A DNA stretch of 64,000 nt from Polaromonas sp. (lineage in GTDB: Bacteria; Pseudomonadota; Gammaproteobacteria; Burkholderiales; Burkholderiaceae_C). Below are positions 23,405 through 32,390 of the stretch, one piece after another. Location of the stretch: contig NZ_JAUXUP010000038.1 of the NCBI RefSeq assembly GCF_030680935.1, forward strand, positions 62,001 to 126,000, in the 5' to 3' direction. The notes beneath the pieces are model-generated. The model searched no databases, was not told the DNA's origin, and saw nothing but the letters and a program-made list of their open reading frames with translations. How positions within the stretch are numbered: position 1 is the stretch's first letter; each line of letters opens with the position of its first letter. Both the position numbers and the translations under genes were made by a program.

Positions 23405-26400
23405 TCACATATTGCGCCGGTACTGCCCGCCGACTTCAAACAGCGCGTGGGTGATCTGCCCCAGTGAGCAGACGCGCACCGCGTCCATCAGCACTTCAAA
23501 CACGTTGGCGTTGGCAATCACCGCCTGCTGCAGGCGTTTGAGCATGGCGGGTGACGCTGCGGCATGCAGGGCATGGAAGGCCTCCAGACGCTGCAGCTGG
23601 CTCTGCTTTTCCTCGTCGGTGGAGCGTGCCAGTTCAAGCTTGTCCTGAACCGCGTCGCCGTCCGGGTTGCGGAAGGTATTGACGCCGATGATGGGCAGCT
23701 CGCCCGTGTGTTTGAGCATTTCGTAATGCATGGACTCGTCCTGGATGCGGCCGCGCTGGTAGCCGGTTTCCATGGCACCCAACACGCCGCCGCGCTCGGC
23801 AATGCGCTCGAACTCGCTCAGGACTGCTTCTTCCAGCAGCTCGGTCAGCTCTTCAATGATGAAGGCGCCCTGTGAGGGGTTTTCGTTTTTTGCCAGGCCC
23901 CACTCGCGGTTGATGATGAGCTGGATCGCCATCGCGCGGCGCACCGACTCTTCGGTCGGCGTGGTGATGGCCTCGTCGAACGCATTGGTGTGCAGCGAGT
24001 TGCAGTTGTCGTAAATCGCAATCAGCGCCTGCAGTGTGGTGCGGATGTCGTTGAACTGGATCTCTTGCGCATGCAGGCTGCGGCCCGAGGTCTGGATGTG
24101 GTACTTCAGCTTCTGGCTGCGTTCGTTGGCGCCGTATTTTTCTTTCATGGCCACGGCCCAGATGCGGCGCGCGACGCGGCCCATCACGGTGTATTCCGGG
24201 TCCATGCCGTTGCTGAAGAAAAAACTCAAATTCGGTGCGAAGTCGTCGATGTGCATGCCACGCGCCAGGTAGGCCTCAACAAAGGTGAAGCCGTTCGACA
24301 GCGTGAATGCCAGCTGGCTGATCGGGTTGGCCCCAGCTTCGGCAATGTGGTAACCGCTGATGGAGACGCTGTAGAAGTTGCGCACCCGGTTGTGCACAAA
24401 ATACTGGGCGATGTCACCCATGACTTTCAGGCTGAACTCGGTCGAGAAGATGCAGGTGTTCTGGCCCTGGTCTTCTTTCAAAATGTCGGCCTGCACCGTG
24501 CCGCGCACGTTTTCCTGAACCCATTCGCGGATTTTTTCGACCTCTGTGGCCGTCGGTTCGCGCTGGTTGTCGGTCCTGAATTTTTCCAGATTCTGGTCGA
24601 TGGCGGTGTTCATGAACATCGCCAGAATGGTCGGTGCCGGGCCGTTGATGGTCATGCTGACAGAGGTGCTGGGGCTGCACAGGTCAAACCCGTCGTACAG
24701 CACCTTCATGTCGTCGAGCGTGGCAATCGACACGCCACTGTTGCCCACCTTGCCGTAGATGTCGGGCCGCAGGTCGGGGTCATTGCCATACAGCGTGACC
24801 GAATCAAAAGCCGTACTCAGGCGCTTGGCGGCCATGCCCTGGCTCAGCAGCTTGAAGCGTGTATTGGTGCGAAACGCGTCGCCTTCGCCGGCAAACATGC
24901 GGGTTGGGTCTTCCCCTTCGCGCTTGAAGGCAAAGGTGCCGGCAGTGTAGGGGTAGCTGCCCGGCACGTTGTCCAGCATCAGCCATTTGAGGATTTCACC
25001 GTGGTCTTCGTACTGCGGCAGCGCGACCTTGCGGATAGGTGTGCCCGAGAGTGACTTGGTGACCAGCGCGGTGCGGATTTCCTTGTCCCGGATTTTCACC
25101 ACGTATTCTTCACCGGCGTAGGCCTGCTGCATGTCGGGCCACTGGCCCAGCAGTTGGCGCGCATCGCCGTCCATGCGGGCCTTGCGCTTGCCTGCCAGAT
25201 CCAGCGCGGCTTCGGCCGCCGGGGCGCGCTCCGGCTTGTCCACCTTGAGCATGGCGGCGGCGGCCTGGAGTTGCTGCACCTCGCGCGCCAGCTGGGCCTG
25301 GGCGTGGGCTCGTTTTTTGTAGCCGCGCACCGTGTCGCTGATTTCGGCCAGGTAACGGGTGCGGGCGGCAGGCACCACCGGTGTCTGGTTCGTGCTGTGG
25401 CGCACATCGACCGTGGGGAGCGTGCCTTCGGATAGCGCCAGTCCCAGCGCTGCCAGGCGCGGTTTCAGCGCCTGATACAGCGCGGTCACCCCGTCGTCGT
25501 TAAAACGTGCGGCCATGGTGCCAAACACCGGCATCTTGCCGGGCGCGGTGCTCCAGGCCTCCTTGTTGCGCTGCACCTGTTTGGCCACATCGCGCAATGC
25601 GTCCAGCGAGCCCTTGCGGTCAAACTTGTTGATCGCGACAAACTCGGCAAAGTCCAGCATGTCGATTTTCTCTAACTGACTGGCGGCGCCAAACTCTGGT
25701 GTCATCACATACATGGGCACATCCACATGCGGCACGATGGCGGCGTCCCCCTGGCCTATGCCCGAGGTCTCGACCACGATCAGGTCAAAGCCCGCGACCT
25801 TGCAGGCGGCGATCACCTCGGGCAGCGCCTTGCTGATTTCGCTGCCGAATTCGCGTGTGGCGAGTGAACGCATGAAAACACGTTGACCCCGTGACCAGGG
25901 ACTGATGGCGTTCATGCGAATCCTGTCGCCGAGCAGGGCGCCGCCGCTCTTGCGGCGTGAGGGGTCAATGCTGATGACGGCCACGCGGAGCTGGTCGTTC
26001 TGGTCCAGCCGCAGGCGGCGTATCAGCTCGTCGGTGAGCGACGACTTGCCGGCGCCGCCGGTGCCGGTGATACCCAGAACCGGTATCTTTTTGATAGCGG
26101 CTTGCGCACGCAGTGCCTCGACCAACACCGGACTGGCTTTACCATTTTCGAGGGCAGTCATGAGCTGCGCCAAGGCGCGCCAGGCCATCTCGCCATGGCC
26201 TTCGATGGCGTGAATGTCTTTGGGCGCAAAGCCGGTCAGGTCCTTGTCGCAACGCATGACCATCTCGCCAATCATGCCGCCCAGTCCCATCTTCTGGCCA
26301 TCCTCGGGGCTGTAGATGCGGGCCACACCGTAGGCATGCAGCTCACGGATTTCGGGCGGCACAATCACGCCGCCGCCGCCGCCAAACACCTGGATGTGTT

Positions 26401-26698
26401 CGCCACCCCGGCTTTTCAGCAGATCGACCATGTACTTGAAATACTCGACATGCCCGCCCTGGTAGGAGCTGATGGCAATGCCCTGCGCGTCTTCCTGCAG
26501 GGCCGCCGTCACAACTTCATCAACGCTGCGGTTGTGGCCCAGGTGAATCACCTCGGCGCCCATGCCCTGCAAAATGCGCCGCATGATGTTGATGGCCGCA
26601 TCGTGCCCGTCAAACAGGCTGGCGGCGGTGACAAAACGCACTTTGTGTGTGGGGCGGTAGCTGGCAAGGGCCTTGTAGTCGGCGGACAGGTCGGTCAT
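23405..26698 (-). CDS. icmF: Fused isobutyryl-CoA mutase IcmF
   Basis: A 1097-residue coenzyme-B12 enzyme interconverting isobutyryl-CoA and n-butyryl-CoA (some members also act on isovaleryl/pivalyl-CoA). Domain order: N-terminal B12-binding domain with D30-G-H32 and the GGHVEYFKY region; a MeaB-like GTPase chaperone domain with Walker A GTGGAGKS at 212-219; a linker near residues 480-540; then the substrate-binding TIM barrel ([22 protein letters not shown]). This B12-GTPase-barrel order and total length are specific to IcmF and differ from methylmalonyl-CoA mutase. It lies 20 bases downstream of ppk2 on the same strand. The palindrome in front of ppk2 may control both genes. Confidence 0.95.
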   Translation of the reverse strand: MTDLSADYKALASYRPTHKVRFVTAASLFDGHDAAINIMRRILQGMGAEVIHLGHNRSVDEVVTAALQEDAQGIAISSYQGGHVEYFKYMVDLLKSRGGEHIQVFGGGGGVIVPPEIRELHAYGVARIYSPEDGQKMGLGGMIGEMVMRCDKDLTGFAPKDIHAIEGHGEMAWRALAQLMTALENGKASPVLVEALRAQAAIKKIPVLGITGTGGAGKSSLTDELIRRLRLDQNDQLRVAVISIDPSRRKSGGALLGDRIRMNAISPWSRGQRVFMRSLATREFGSEISKALPEVIAACKVAGFDLIVVETSGIGQGDAAIVPHVDVPMYVMTPEFGAASQLEKIDMLDFAEFVAINKFDRKGSLDALRDVAKQVQRNKEAWSTAPGKMPVFGTMAARFNDDGVTALYQALKPRLAALGLALSEGTLPTVDVRHSTNQTPVVPAARTRYLAEISDTVRGYKKRAHAQAQLAREVQQLQAAAAMLKVDKPERAPAAEAALDLAGKRKARMDGDARQLLGQWPDMQQAYAGEEYVVKIRDKEIRTALVTKSLSGTPIRKVALPQYEDHGEILKWLMLDNVPGSYPYTAGTFAFKREGEDPTRMFAGEGDAFRTNTRFKLLSQGMAAKRLSTAFDSVTLYGNDPDLRPDIYGKVGNSGVSIATLDDMKVLYDGFDLCSPSTSVSMTINGPAPTILAMFMNTAIDQNLEKFRTDNQREPTATEVEKIREWVQENVRGTVQADILKEDQGQNTCIFSTEFSLKVMGDIAQYFVHNRVRNFYSVSISGYHIAEAGANPISQLAFTLSNGFTFVEAYLARGMHIDDFAPNLSFFFSNGMDPEYTVMGRVARRIWAVAMKEKYGANERSQKLKYHIQTSGRSLHAQEIQFNDIRTTLQALIAIYDNCNSLHTNAFDEAITTPTEESVRRAMAIQLIINREWGLAKNENPSQGAFIIEELTELLEEAVLSEFERIAERGGVLGAMETGYQRGRIQDESMHYEMLKHTGELPIIGVNTFRNPDGDAVQDKLELARSTDEEKQSQLQRLEAFHALHAAASPAMLKRLQQAVIANANVFEVLMDAVRVCSLGQITHALFEVGGQYRRNM

Positions 26699-26718
26699 GG
26701 CGGTCTTTCTCGGTTTTT

Positions 26719-27561
26719 TCAGACGATCACGAGGCCCTTGAGCCCGGGGTCGCTGGGGGGGTAACGCAGTTTGAGCTTTGTCAGGGTGTCGCGCACCACG
26801 GTGGCAATCATCAGATTACGGTGTGTCTTGGAATTGGCGGGCACGATGGTCCAGGGGGCGCAGGGCGTACTGGTGGCGCGCAGCAAGTCCTCATACGCCT
26901 TCTGGTAGTCGGCCCATTGTTTGCGGACAGTCAGGTCGCCCATGCTGAACTTCCAGTGTTTGGTGGGGTCATCGACGCGTTCCTGCAGGCGTTCGCGCTG
27001 CTCGTCAAAACCGATGTGCAGCATGAACTTCAGGATCACTGTGCCGGTGTCGCTGAGCAGGCGTTCGAAGTCATTGATGTGCTGGTAGCGCTGCCGGGTT
27101 TGCTCGGGCGTGATCCACTGGTTGACCACCGGAACCAGCACATCTTCGTAGTGGCTGCGGTTGAAAACCATGGTCTCACCAGCGCCTGGCATGACTTTGT
27201 GGATGCGCCAGAGGTAGTCGTGGGCGCGTTCTTCCTCGCTGGGGGCTTTCCAGCCCAGGGTGTGTACGCCAAGCGGGCTGGTGCGGCTGAACACACTGCG
27301 CACCGTGCCGTCTTTGCCCGACGTGTCGGTGCCTTGCAGCAGCACCAGCAGTTTGAAGCGCCGGTCGGCGTAAAACATGTCCTGTAACGTGTCGAGTTCC
27401 AGTGCCAGCGCGTCTACCGCCGCCTTGTCGCTGTCCTTGTCGCCAGACGACCAGGGTTTGGCGGCGGGATCCAGCCGGGCCAGGGAAAACCTGGAAGCGC
27501 TTTTCCCCAAAGGGGGTTGCCAGTCGGCAAGCACCGGGTCGGAGGAACTCTTTTTCGCCAT
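26719..27561 (-). CDS. ppk2: Polyphosphate kinase 2 family protein
   Basis: A 280-residue PPK2 that uses polyphosphate to phosphorylate nucleoside mono- or diphosphates, or the reverse. Walker A is [14 protein letters not shown] (K83, D84), the second catalytic region is [13 protein letters not shown], and the lid region [21 protein letters not shown] follows, with the typical ending [17 protein letters not shown]. Size and a single PPK2 domain without long extensions fit class I or III; substrate class cannot be told by eye. It precedes icmF by 20 bases. Regeneration of nucleotides for the GTPase domain of IcmF or for acyl-CoA synthesis is an inference from this pairing. Confidence 0.9.
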   Translation of the reverse strand: MAKKSSSDPVLADWQPPLGKSASRFSLARLDPAAKPWSSGDKDSDKAAVDALALELDTLQDMFYADRRFKLLVLLQGTDTSGKDGTVRSVFSRTSPLGVHTLGWKAPSEEERAHDYLWRIHKVMPGAGETMVFNRSHYEDVLVPVVNQWITPEQTRQRYQHINDFERLLSDTGTVILKFMLHIGFDEQRERLQERVDDPTKHWKFSMGDLTVRKQWADYQKAYEDLLRATSTPCAPWTIVPANSKTHRNLMIATVVRDTLTKLKLRYPPSDPGLKGLVIV

Positions 27562-27588
27562 GTTTTCTCCTGCAGGCTACAGACCGCT

Positions 27589-27614
27589 GATTGACGTTTA
27601 CGTAAACGTCAATC
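27589..27614. promoter_or_regulatory. 26-bp perfect palindrome upstream of ppk2-icmF
   Basis: GATTGACGTTTAC and its exact reverse complement abut without spacer. The site lies 27 bases upstream of the ppk2 start codon on the leftward promoter side. ACGT-centred palindromes of this kind are known for regulators of branched-chain acyl-CoA catabolism such as LiuR; the identity of the regulator is inference. Confidence 0.65.
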
Positions 27615-27630
27615 TTACCGGGTTTCCGTA

Positions 27631-27656
27631 AAAAAGGGCGCTTGCGCGCCCTTTTT
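27631..27656. terminator. Bidirectional rho-independent terminator after the TRAP operon
   Basis: GGGCGC-TTGC-GCGCCC is flanked by AAAAA on the left and TTTTT on the right. It follows the TRAP large-permease stop (27677) on the minus strand and ends that transcript. Confidence 0.85.
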
Positions 27657-27676
27657 CAGGATGGGCCGGAGTCGAC

Positions 27677-29650
27677 CTATTTGTACAGCAGTTGCGGCAA
27701 CCACAGCCCAATGGCTGGAAACTGGTAGAGCAACACAATCGCCAGAATCTGAATGCCCATAAAAGGCAGCATGCCCAGGAAAATCTGGTTCAAGGTGACA
27801 TGTTTCGGTGCCACGCCTTTCAGGTAGAAGGCGGCCATGGCCACCGGTGGGCTCAGGAAAGCCGTTTGCAAATTCAGCGCCACCAGCAGGCCGAAAAACA
27901 GCGGGTCGACCCCGAAGTTGTCGAGCAGCGGGATGAAGATGGGCATGAAGATCACGATGATTTCGGTCCATTCCAGCGGCCAGCCCAGGATGAAAATAAT
28001 CGCCTGGCTCAACACCAGAAACTGGGTCTTGCTCAGGTTCATGCTGAGCACCCAGGTCTCCACCAGTTCCTGGCCGCCCAGCAGTGCAAAGGCCGCCGAG
28101 AAAATGGCCGAACCAACGAACAGCCAGCACACCATGGCGGAGGTCTTGGCAGTCAGAAAAACCGACTCCTGAAGCACCGAGAGTGTCAGGCGTTTGTAGG
28201 CGATGGCCAGAACAAATCCACCCAACGCACCCATGGCTGCTGCTTCCGTCGGTGTAGCCAGCCCCATCACGATGGACCCGAGCACCGAAATAATGAGAAT
28301 CATCAGCGGGAAAAACGAGGTCAGGAGCATCTTGAAGATTTCCAGCCGCGCAAAACTCAGGAAAAGATAGAAGAGGGTGACCAGCGCGCCGAGAATGGCA
28401 AAACAGACCCACCACCAGGTGGGCGCGTCGCGTGTAGTCGCGCCAGTGGGTGTCTTGTCGGTGCTGGCTTTAGCAGTGGCAGCGGCGGGAGGTTCGGCCA
28501 CACTGGCTGCCACCGGCGCGGCCGGCGCTTCTGCGCCTGGAGGCTCCTTGACATCGCCTGACGGAGGTTCTTGCAGGCCGCCCTCGGCCACCGGCTCTTT
28601 CAGGGCATTTTCCTGGGGTGGTTCCTGCAGGCCGCCGGCATAAGCCGCCGGGGTGGCTGAAGCGCTGGACGCGCCAATCTGCTGGATGTCATACACCGCT
28701 TCGGCTTCGACCGTCGTGACCGCCCGGTAGCTCGTGACGAGCACCAGCAGAAAGAGCAGGCCCGGCACGACCACAATCGTCAACTGCCGCAGGATATGAC
28801 CCAGTGGCACGTCGACATTGCGCTTTCCCTTCAGTGCGCTGAAGAGTCCCGTCAGCGCGTATTTGTCCGTGCCAGTGGTCAGTTGCTGCGTCAATGGGGG
28901 CAGGGTCACCGCGCGGTCTGCGGCCGACAGCGGAGGCGCCCACTGCGGCTTGAGTTTGGCGACCAGAATCACGTACAGTATGTACAGGCCGGTCAGCATC
29001 AAGCCCGGAAAGAATGCACCGGCGTAAAGCTGCACGACCGACACACCGGCGGTGGCGCCGTACACGATCAGCAGCACGGAAGGTGGAATCAGGATACCCA
29101 GGCAGCCGCCCGCCGTGATGGAGCCTGCAGCAAGCGGCACGCTATAACCGGCGCGCAGCATGGCTGGCAGTGCCAGCAGGCCCATCAGCGTGACCACAGC
29201 TCCCACGATACCGGTGGCTGTCGCAAAGATCGCGCAAGTCACCAGCGTGGCCACAGCCAGCGAACCGGGAACCCTGGCCAACGCCAGGTGCAGACTCTTG
29301 AAGAGCTTTTCGATCAGGTTGGCCCGTTCGACCAGGTAGCCCATGAAGACGAACAGCGGTATCGCGATCAACACGTCGCTGGACATGGTCTTGAAGGCGG
29401 CCTGGACCATCATGTCCAGCGTTTTTGTGCTGTTCCTGTCATAGGCCAGCCAGGTGAAGATCATGCCCATGCCCATCAGCGTGAAAGCCGTCGGAAAACC
29501 CAGCATGATGGCCGTCACCACCAGGCCCAACATCAGCAGGCCCAAGTGCCCGTTGGTGACTTTCTCAACGCTCAGAAGCAGTGCAGCGAGGCCAATGACC
29601 ACCAGCGCCATGAAGGACAGGCCGAACCAGAGTTCCTTGCGGATCTTCAT
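27677..29650 (-). CDS. TRAP transporter large permease (DctM type) with Pro-rich insertion
   Basis: A 657-residue inner-membrane symporter subunit with 12 or more membrane segments. DctM hallmarks are IAIPLFVFMGYLVERA near residue 97, FATATGIVGAVVTLMG, then GGCLGILIPPSVLLIVYG near 182 and MGLATPTEAAAMGALGG in the second half. The classical protein has about 430 residues; here residues about 312-410 are a soluble insertion rich in Pro, Ala and Glu with near-repeats (two GGLQEPP, several KEP). Longer large subunits with a linker there occur in TRAP systems for keto acids or aromatic acids. The start at 29650 overlaps the small-permease stop (ATGA). Confidence 0.9.
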   Translation of the reverse strand: MKIRKELWFGLSFMALVVIGLAALLLSVEKVTNGHLGLLMLGLVVTAIMLGFPTAFTLMGMGMIFTWLAYDRNSTKTLDMMVQAAFKTMSSDVLIAIPLFVFMGYLVERANLIEKLFKSLHLALARVPGSLAVATLVTCAIFATATGIVGAVVTLMGLLALPAMLRAGYSVPLAAGSITAGGCLGILIPPSVLLIVYGATAGVSVVQLYAGAFFPGLMLTGLYILYVILVAKLKPQWAPPLSAADRAVTLPPLTQQLTTGTDKYALTGLFSALKGKRNVDVPLGHILRQLTIVVVPGLLFLLVLVTSYRAVTTVEAEAVYDIQQIGASSASATPAAYAGGLQEPPQENALKEPVAEGGLQEPPSGDVKEPPGAEAPAAPVAASVAEPPAAATAKASTDKTPTGATTRDAPTWWWVCFAILGALVTLFYLFLSFARLEIFKMLLTSFFPLMILIISVLGSIVMGLATPTEAAAMGALGGFVLAIAYKRLTLSVLQESVFLTAKTSAMVCWLFVGSAIFSAAFALLGGQELVETWVLSMNLSKTQFLVLSQAIIFILGWPLEWTEIIVIFMPIFIPLLDNFGVDPLFFGLLVALNLQTAFLSPPVAMAAFYLKGVAPKHVTLNQIFLGMLPFMGIQILAIVLLYQFPAIGLWLPQLLYK

Positions 29651-30267
29651 TTTTGGTTCCCCTTCAGGGCCAGGTCGCGCTCCAGCGCGGCCATGTCTTC
29701 GTCTTTCACGTGCACCATCTCCTTGAGTTTTTCCACGTCTACTTCCTCCACATCGCCCTCGCGCGCCGGCCAGGCGCCGGTCTGTATGCACTGGATACAG
29801 CGGATGATTTCCACGATGCCCTGTAGCAGCAGCACAAAACCCGACACCGGGATGACGAACTTGAAGGGGTACACCGGAATCGGGTCGGCGTTGAAGGTCT
29901 GCTCGCGGATCGCCAGCGATTCATTGGCGTAGGTCCAACCGGCCCATGTCAGGGCAATCACGCCCGGCAGGAAGAAGATGATGTAAAGCGTCAGATCCAC
30001 AATCGCCTGCGTGCGTGGCTGGAGGAAGCCATACAGCACGTCACCGCGCACATGGCCGTTCTTGCTCAAGGTGTAGGCGCCGGCCATCATGAACAACAGG
30101 CCATAGAGCATGATTTGTGCATCCAGTACCCAGGCATGGGGCCGGTTGAGCACATAGCGGCTGAACACTTCCCAGCTGATCAGCAGGGTCAACAGGACCA
30201 CGCTCCAGGCGCAGGTCTTGCCGATCCAGGTGGAAAAGCGGTCCACCGCCAGTAAAAACGATTGCAT
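29647..30267 (-). CDS. TRAP transporter small permease (DctQ type)
   Basis: A 206-residue membrane protein with four predicted membrane helices and the DctQ pattern SWEVFSRYVLNRPHAWVLDAQIMLYGLLFMMAGAYTLSKNGHVRGDVLY. The C-terminal 40 residues are hydrophilic and acidic (EGDVEEVDVEKLKEMVHVKDED) and extend into the cytoplasm. The start at 30267 (MQSFLLAVDRFSTWIG) is chosen over a much longer reading that has no family support. It overlaps the large permease by four bases and lies 82 bases after the binding-protein gene, with a terminator-like hairpin between. Confidence 0.9.
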   Translation of the reverse strand: MQSFLLAVDRFSTWIGKTCAWSVVLLTLLISWEVFSRYVLNRPHAWVLDAQIMLYGLLFMMAGAYTLSKNGHVRGDVLYGFLQPRTQAIVDLTLYIIFFLPGVIALTWAGWTYANESLAIREQTFNADPIPVYPFKFVIPVSGFVLLLQGIVEIIRCIQCIQTGAWPAREGDVEEVDVEKLKEMVHVKDEDMAALERDLALKGNQK

Positions 30268-30298
30268 TGCAACTCCTTGCGCCGCCCAGCGGTCCCAG

Positions 30299-30329
30299 AA
30301 AAAAACAAAAAGGGCACCCTCAGGTGCCC
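30299..30329 (-). terminator. Intra-operon terminator/attenuator between TRAP binding protein and permeases
   Basis: On the minus strand GGGCACC-TGAG-GGTGCCC is followed by a long T-rich run. It lies just after the DctP stop and before the small permease, a position that lets the binding protein be made in excess over the membrane subunits. Confidence 0.8.
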
Positions 30330-30349
30330 CTCTGAGGCCGTGGCCCAGC

Positions 30350-31471
30350 TCAGGCTTTTTTGCCCTTGCCAAAGTAATGGTTATAGGCCATCTTGAAGTC
30401 CACGGTGTAGTCGTTGTGCCACTGGCCCGCGCGTGCGGCAAAGGCTTTTTGCGAGTCGAGCACCTTCTGGAACAGTGCGTTCTCTCCGCCCTTCTTGACC
30501 ATGATCTTGTCCCAGGACGCAAGCTGGGCGCGCAGGATCGCGTCGGGCGTCTTGTAGAACTTGACACCAGCCTTTTTGAGCTCGATGTAGTCTTGTGAGT
30601 TGCGCTCGATGGCCTTCCAGCTCATATCAGCGCTGGCAGCCTGAACGGCGTAGTCGATGATGGACTTGAGTTCGGCAGGCAGGGCGTTGAGCTTGCCTTT
30701 GTTGAACAGAATCTCGAACTGCTCGCCGCTCTGGTGGAAGCTCTGCAGCATGCAGTTCTTGACCACGTCGGGGAAGCCCAGCAACCTGTCCGAAGAAGCG
30801 TTGTTGAACTCGGCGCCATCGATCAGGCCACGGTCCAGCGCCGGCACGATTTCGCCACCGGGCAGCGGGTTCACGGCCGCGCCCATGTCGGTATACATGT
30901 CAACGGCCAGACCCACGGTACGGAACTTGATGCCCTTGATGTCTTCGACCTTGGAAATGGGTTTCTTGAACCAGCCGAACGGCTGGGTCGGCATGGGGCC
31001 ATACAGGTAGGACACCACGTCCATGTTGATCGATTTGTAGATCTCTTCCAGCAGGGCCTTGCCGCCGCCATAGTTGTGCCAGGCCAGCAGCATGTTGGGG
31101 TCCATGCCAAAGGACGGACCGGAACCCCACAGCGCAAGCGCTGAATTCTTGCCGTAGTGGTAAGCCACCACGCCGTGGCCGCCGTCGAGCGTGCCCTTGT
31201 TGACGGCTTCAAGCAGCTGGAAAGCAGGAACAACAGCGCCCGCAGGCAGCACTTCGATCTTGAGCTTGCCGCTGGCCATGTCATTTACTTTTTTGGCGAA
31301 GTCGCTGGCGTACTCATGGAAAATGTCTTTGGATGGCCAAGTGCTTTGAAAGCGCAAGGAGGTGGTGGTCTGCGCGGTGGCCAGCATCGGTGCCGACATC
31401 GCGCCGGCACCGGCTGCGACGGCGGCGCCTTTGAGCAGGCTGCGGCGGCGAGGGGTTTTGAGATCGGTCAT
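30350..31471 (-). CDS. TRAP transporter solute-binding protein (DctP type)
   Basis: A 373-residue periplasmic binding protein. It has a Tat-type leader: TPRRRSLLKGAAVAAGAG with cleavage near ATAQ. The mature part opens TTTSLRFQSTWPSKDIFHEYASDFAKKVNDMASGKLKIEVLP, a DctP family start. The ligand region has the conserved Arg in GIKFRTVG and the signature PALDRGLIDGAEFNNASSD. This group resembles TakP/FcbT binders of 2-oxo acids or aromatic carboxylates; the exact ligand is not known. The ATG at 31471 is chosen because the Arg-Arg signal follows at once; longer readings are not coding-like. First gene of a leftward TRAP operon. Confidence 0.9.
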   Translation of the reverse strand: MTDLKTPRRRSLLKGAAVAAGAGAMSAPMLATAQTTTSLRFQSTWPSKDIFHEYASDFAKKVNDMASGKLKIEVLPAGAVVPAFQLLEAVNKGTLDGGHGVVAYHYGKNSALALWGSGPSFGMDPNMLLAWHNYGGGKALLEEIYKSINMDVVSYLYGPMPTQPFGWFKKPISKVEDIKGIKFRTVGLAVDMYTDMGAAVNPLPGGEIVPALDRGLIDGAEFNNASSDRLLGFPDVVKNCMLQSFHQSGEQFEILFNKGKLNALPAELKSIIDYAVQAASADMSWKAIERNSQDYIELKKAGVKFYKTPDAILRAQLASWDKIMVKKGGENALFQKVLDSQKAFAARAGQWHNDYTVDFKMAYNHYFGKGKKA

Positions 31472-31750
31472 GACTTGTCTCCAGTTGTGAAAAAACGTTA
31501 GCAAGCTATCTTTCGCTATTGAGGCCGGGTTCGAAAGAGGGTTTTTACCGAGGGCTTGGCTGCGATTGCCTCTAATTGGGGTGAAAGTGTTTATCAGGGG
31601 GTGCATGCCCGGCAGGCTGCCAGTCTCTCGGCACCTCGGGATCGGCCCCCTGTAGTGGGTGAAAGAAATGTTGCGTTCCCAAGCCCTGATCTGGCAGCCT
31701 TCCGGGGCGCAGGTGTTACGGTTGTTCTCCATCCGACAGGAGTTTTTTGC
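31472..31750. promoter_or_regulatory. Intergenic region between divergent TRAP operon and rhodanese gene
   Basis: 279 bp that must carry the two divergent promoters. I see no clear repeat, RNA or ORF in it. A short run AGGAGTTTTTTGC gives the ribosome site of the rhodanese gene. Confidence 0.4.
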
Positions 31751-32230
31751 ATGAACAGTCCTTCCCTGCCAGCTTCCATCACCATTTCCGCCGCGTCAGG
31801 CGCAGGCGCCGAAAACAGTCCCGAGCAAGTTCAACCAGCCCAGGGTTATGCAGGTGATGTATCGCCGCAGCTGGCGTACCTGTGGTGGCAATCAGGGCAG
31901 GCCGTGCTGGTAGACGTACGCAGTGACGCAGAGCGTGAATGGGTCGGCTTTGTACCCGGCGCTGCCGCAGTCGCCTGGAAGCAGTGGCCGGGCATGGCCA
32001 TGAACCCCGGGTTTGATGCGGCACTGCACGCCGCAGTCCCACCAGGCATGAAAGCTGTGCTCCTGTGCCGTAGCGGCGTGCGCTCCATCGCCGCTGCCAA
32101 AAGAGCCACGGAGCTCGGGCTGGAGGCCTACAACATTCTGGAAGGGTTTGAGGGAAATCCCGACGCGGATGGCCATCGCGGCAACGTGGGCGGCTGGCGC
32201 AAGCTGGGGCTGCCCTGGAAGCAGACTTAG
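31751..32230 (+). CDS. Rhodanese-like domain protein
   Basis: A 159-residue single rhodanese domain. The catalytic loop is LLCRSGVRS, with the active Cys able to carry a persulfide; the first conserved region is AVLVDVRSDAEREWVGFVPGA. The first 35 residues are low-complexity and probably unstructured. The end GNVGGWRKLGLPWKQ is found in a class of proteobacterial rhodaneses of unknown partner. The ATG at 31751 is preceded by AGGAG. No signal peptide, so cytoplasmic. Monocistronic, divergent from the TRAP operon. Confidence 0.88.
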   Translation: MNSPSLPASITISAASGAGAENSPEQVQPAQGYAGDVSPQLAYLWWQSGQAVLVDVRSDAEREWVGFVPGAAAVAWKQWPGMAMNPGFDAALHAAVPPGMKAVLLCRSGVRSIAAAKRATELGLEAYNILEGFEGNPDADGHRGNVGGWRKLGLPWKQT

Positions 32231-32326
32231 AGCCCCCACGCTTGTCGCTTCGCGTACTGCGCTGCCCCCCGAGGGGGCGCTGCGCCTGCGGCCCGGCGAA
32301 GCCGGTTCCGCGGCCCCGGCTGGTAG
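32231..32326 (+). repeat. GC-rich dispersed repeat, copy 1
   Basis: It begins AGCCCCCACGCTTGTCGC and ends GGTTCCGCGGCCCC-GGCTGGTAG, and includes the hairpin CCCCC-GA-GGGGG. A second copy with an internal insertion is at 40219-40330. It fills most of the gap between the rhodanese and M20 genes. Confidence 0.7.
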
Positions 32327-32390
32327 AAGATATCCGCCTCGCATAGAAGCGCCATGGGACAGCCGGCTCCGGTTCACATAAACTGGCTTC

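Noticed and set aside
26085-26125. TTTTTGATAGCGGCTTGCGCACGC inside icmF resembling the inverted mini-repeat
   Set aside because: It codes for the normal segment just before the IcmF Walker A motif, and only one block of the repeat is matched.
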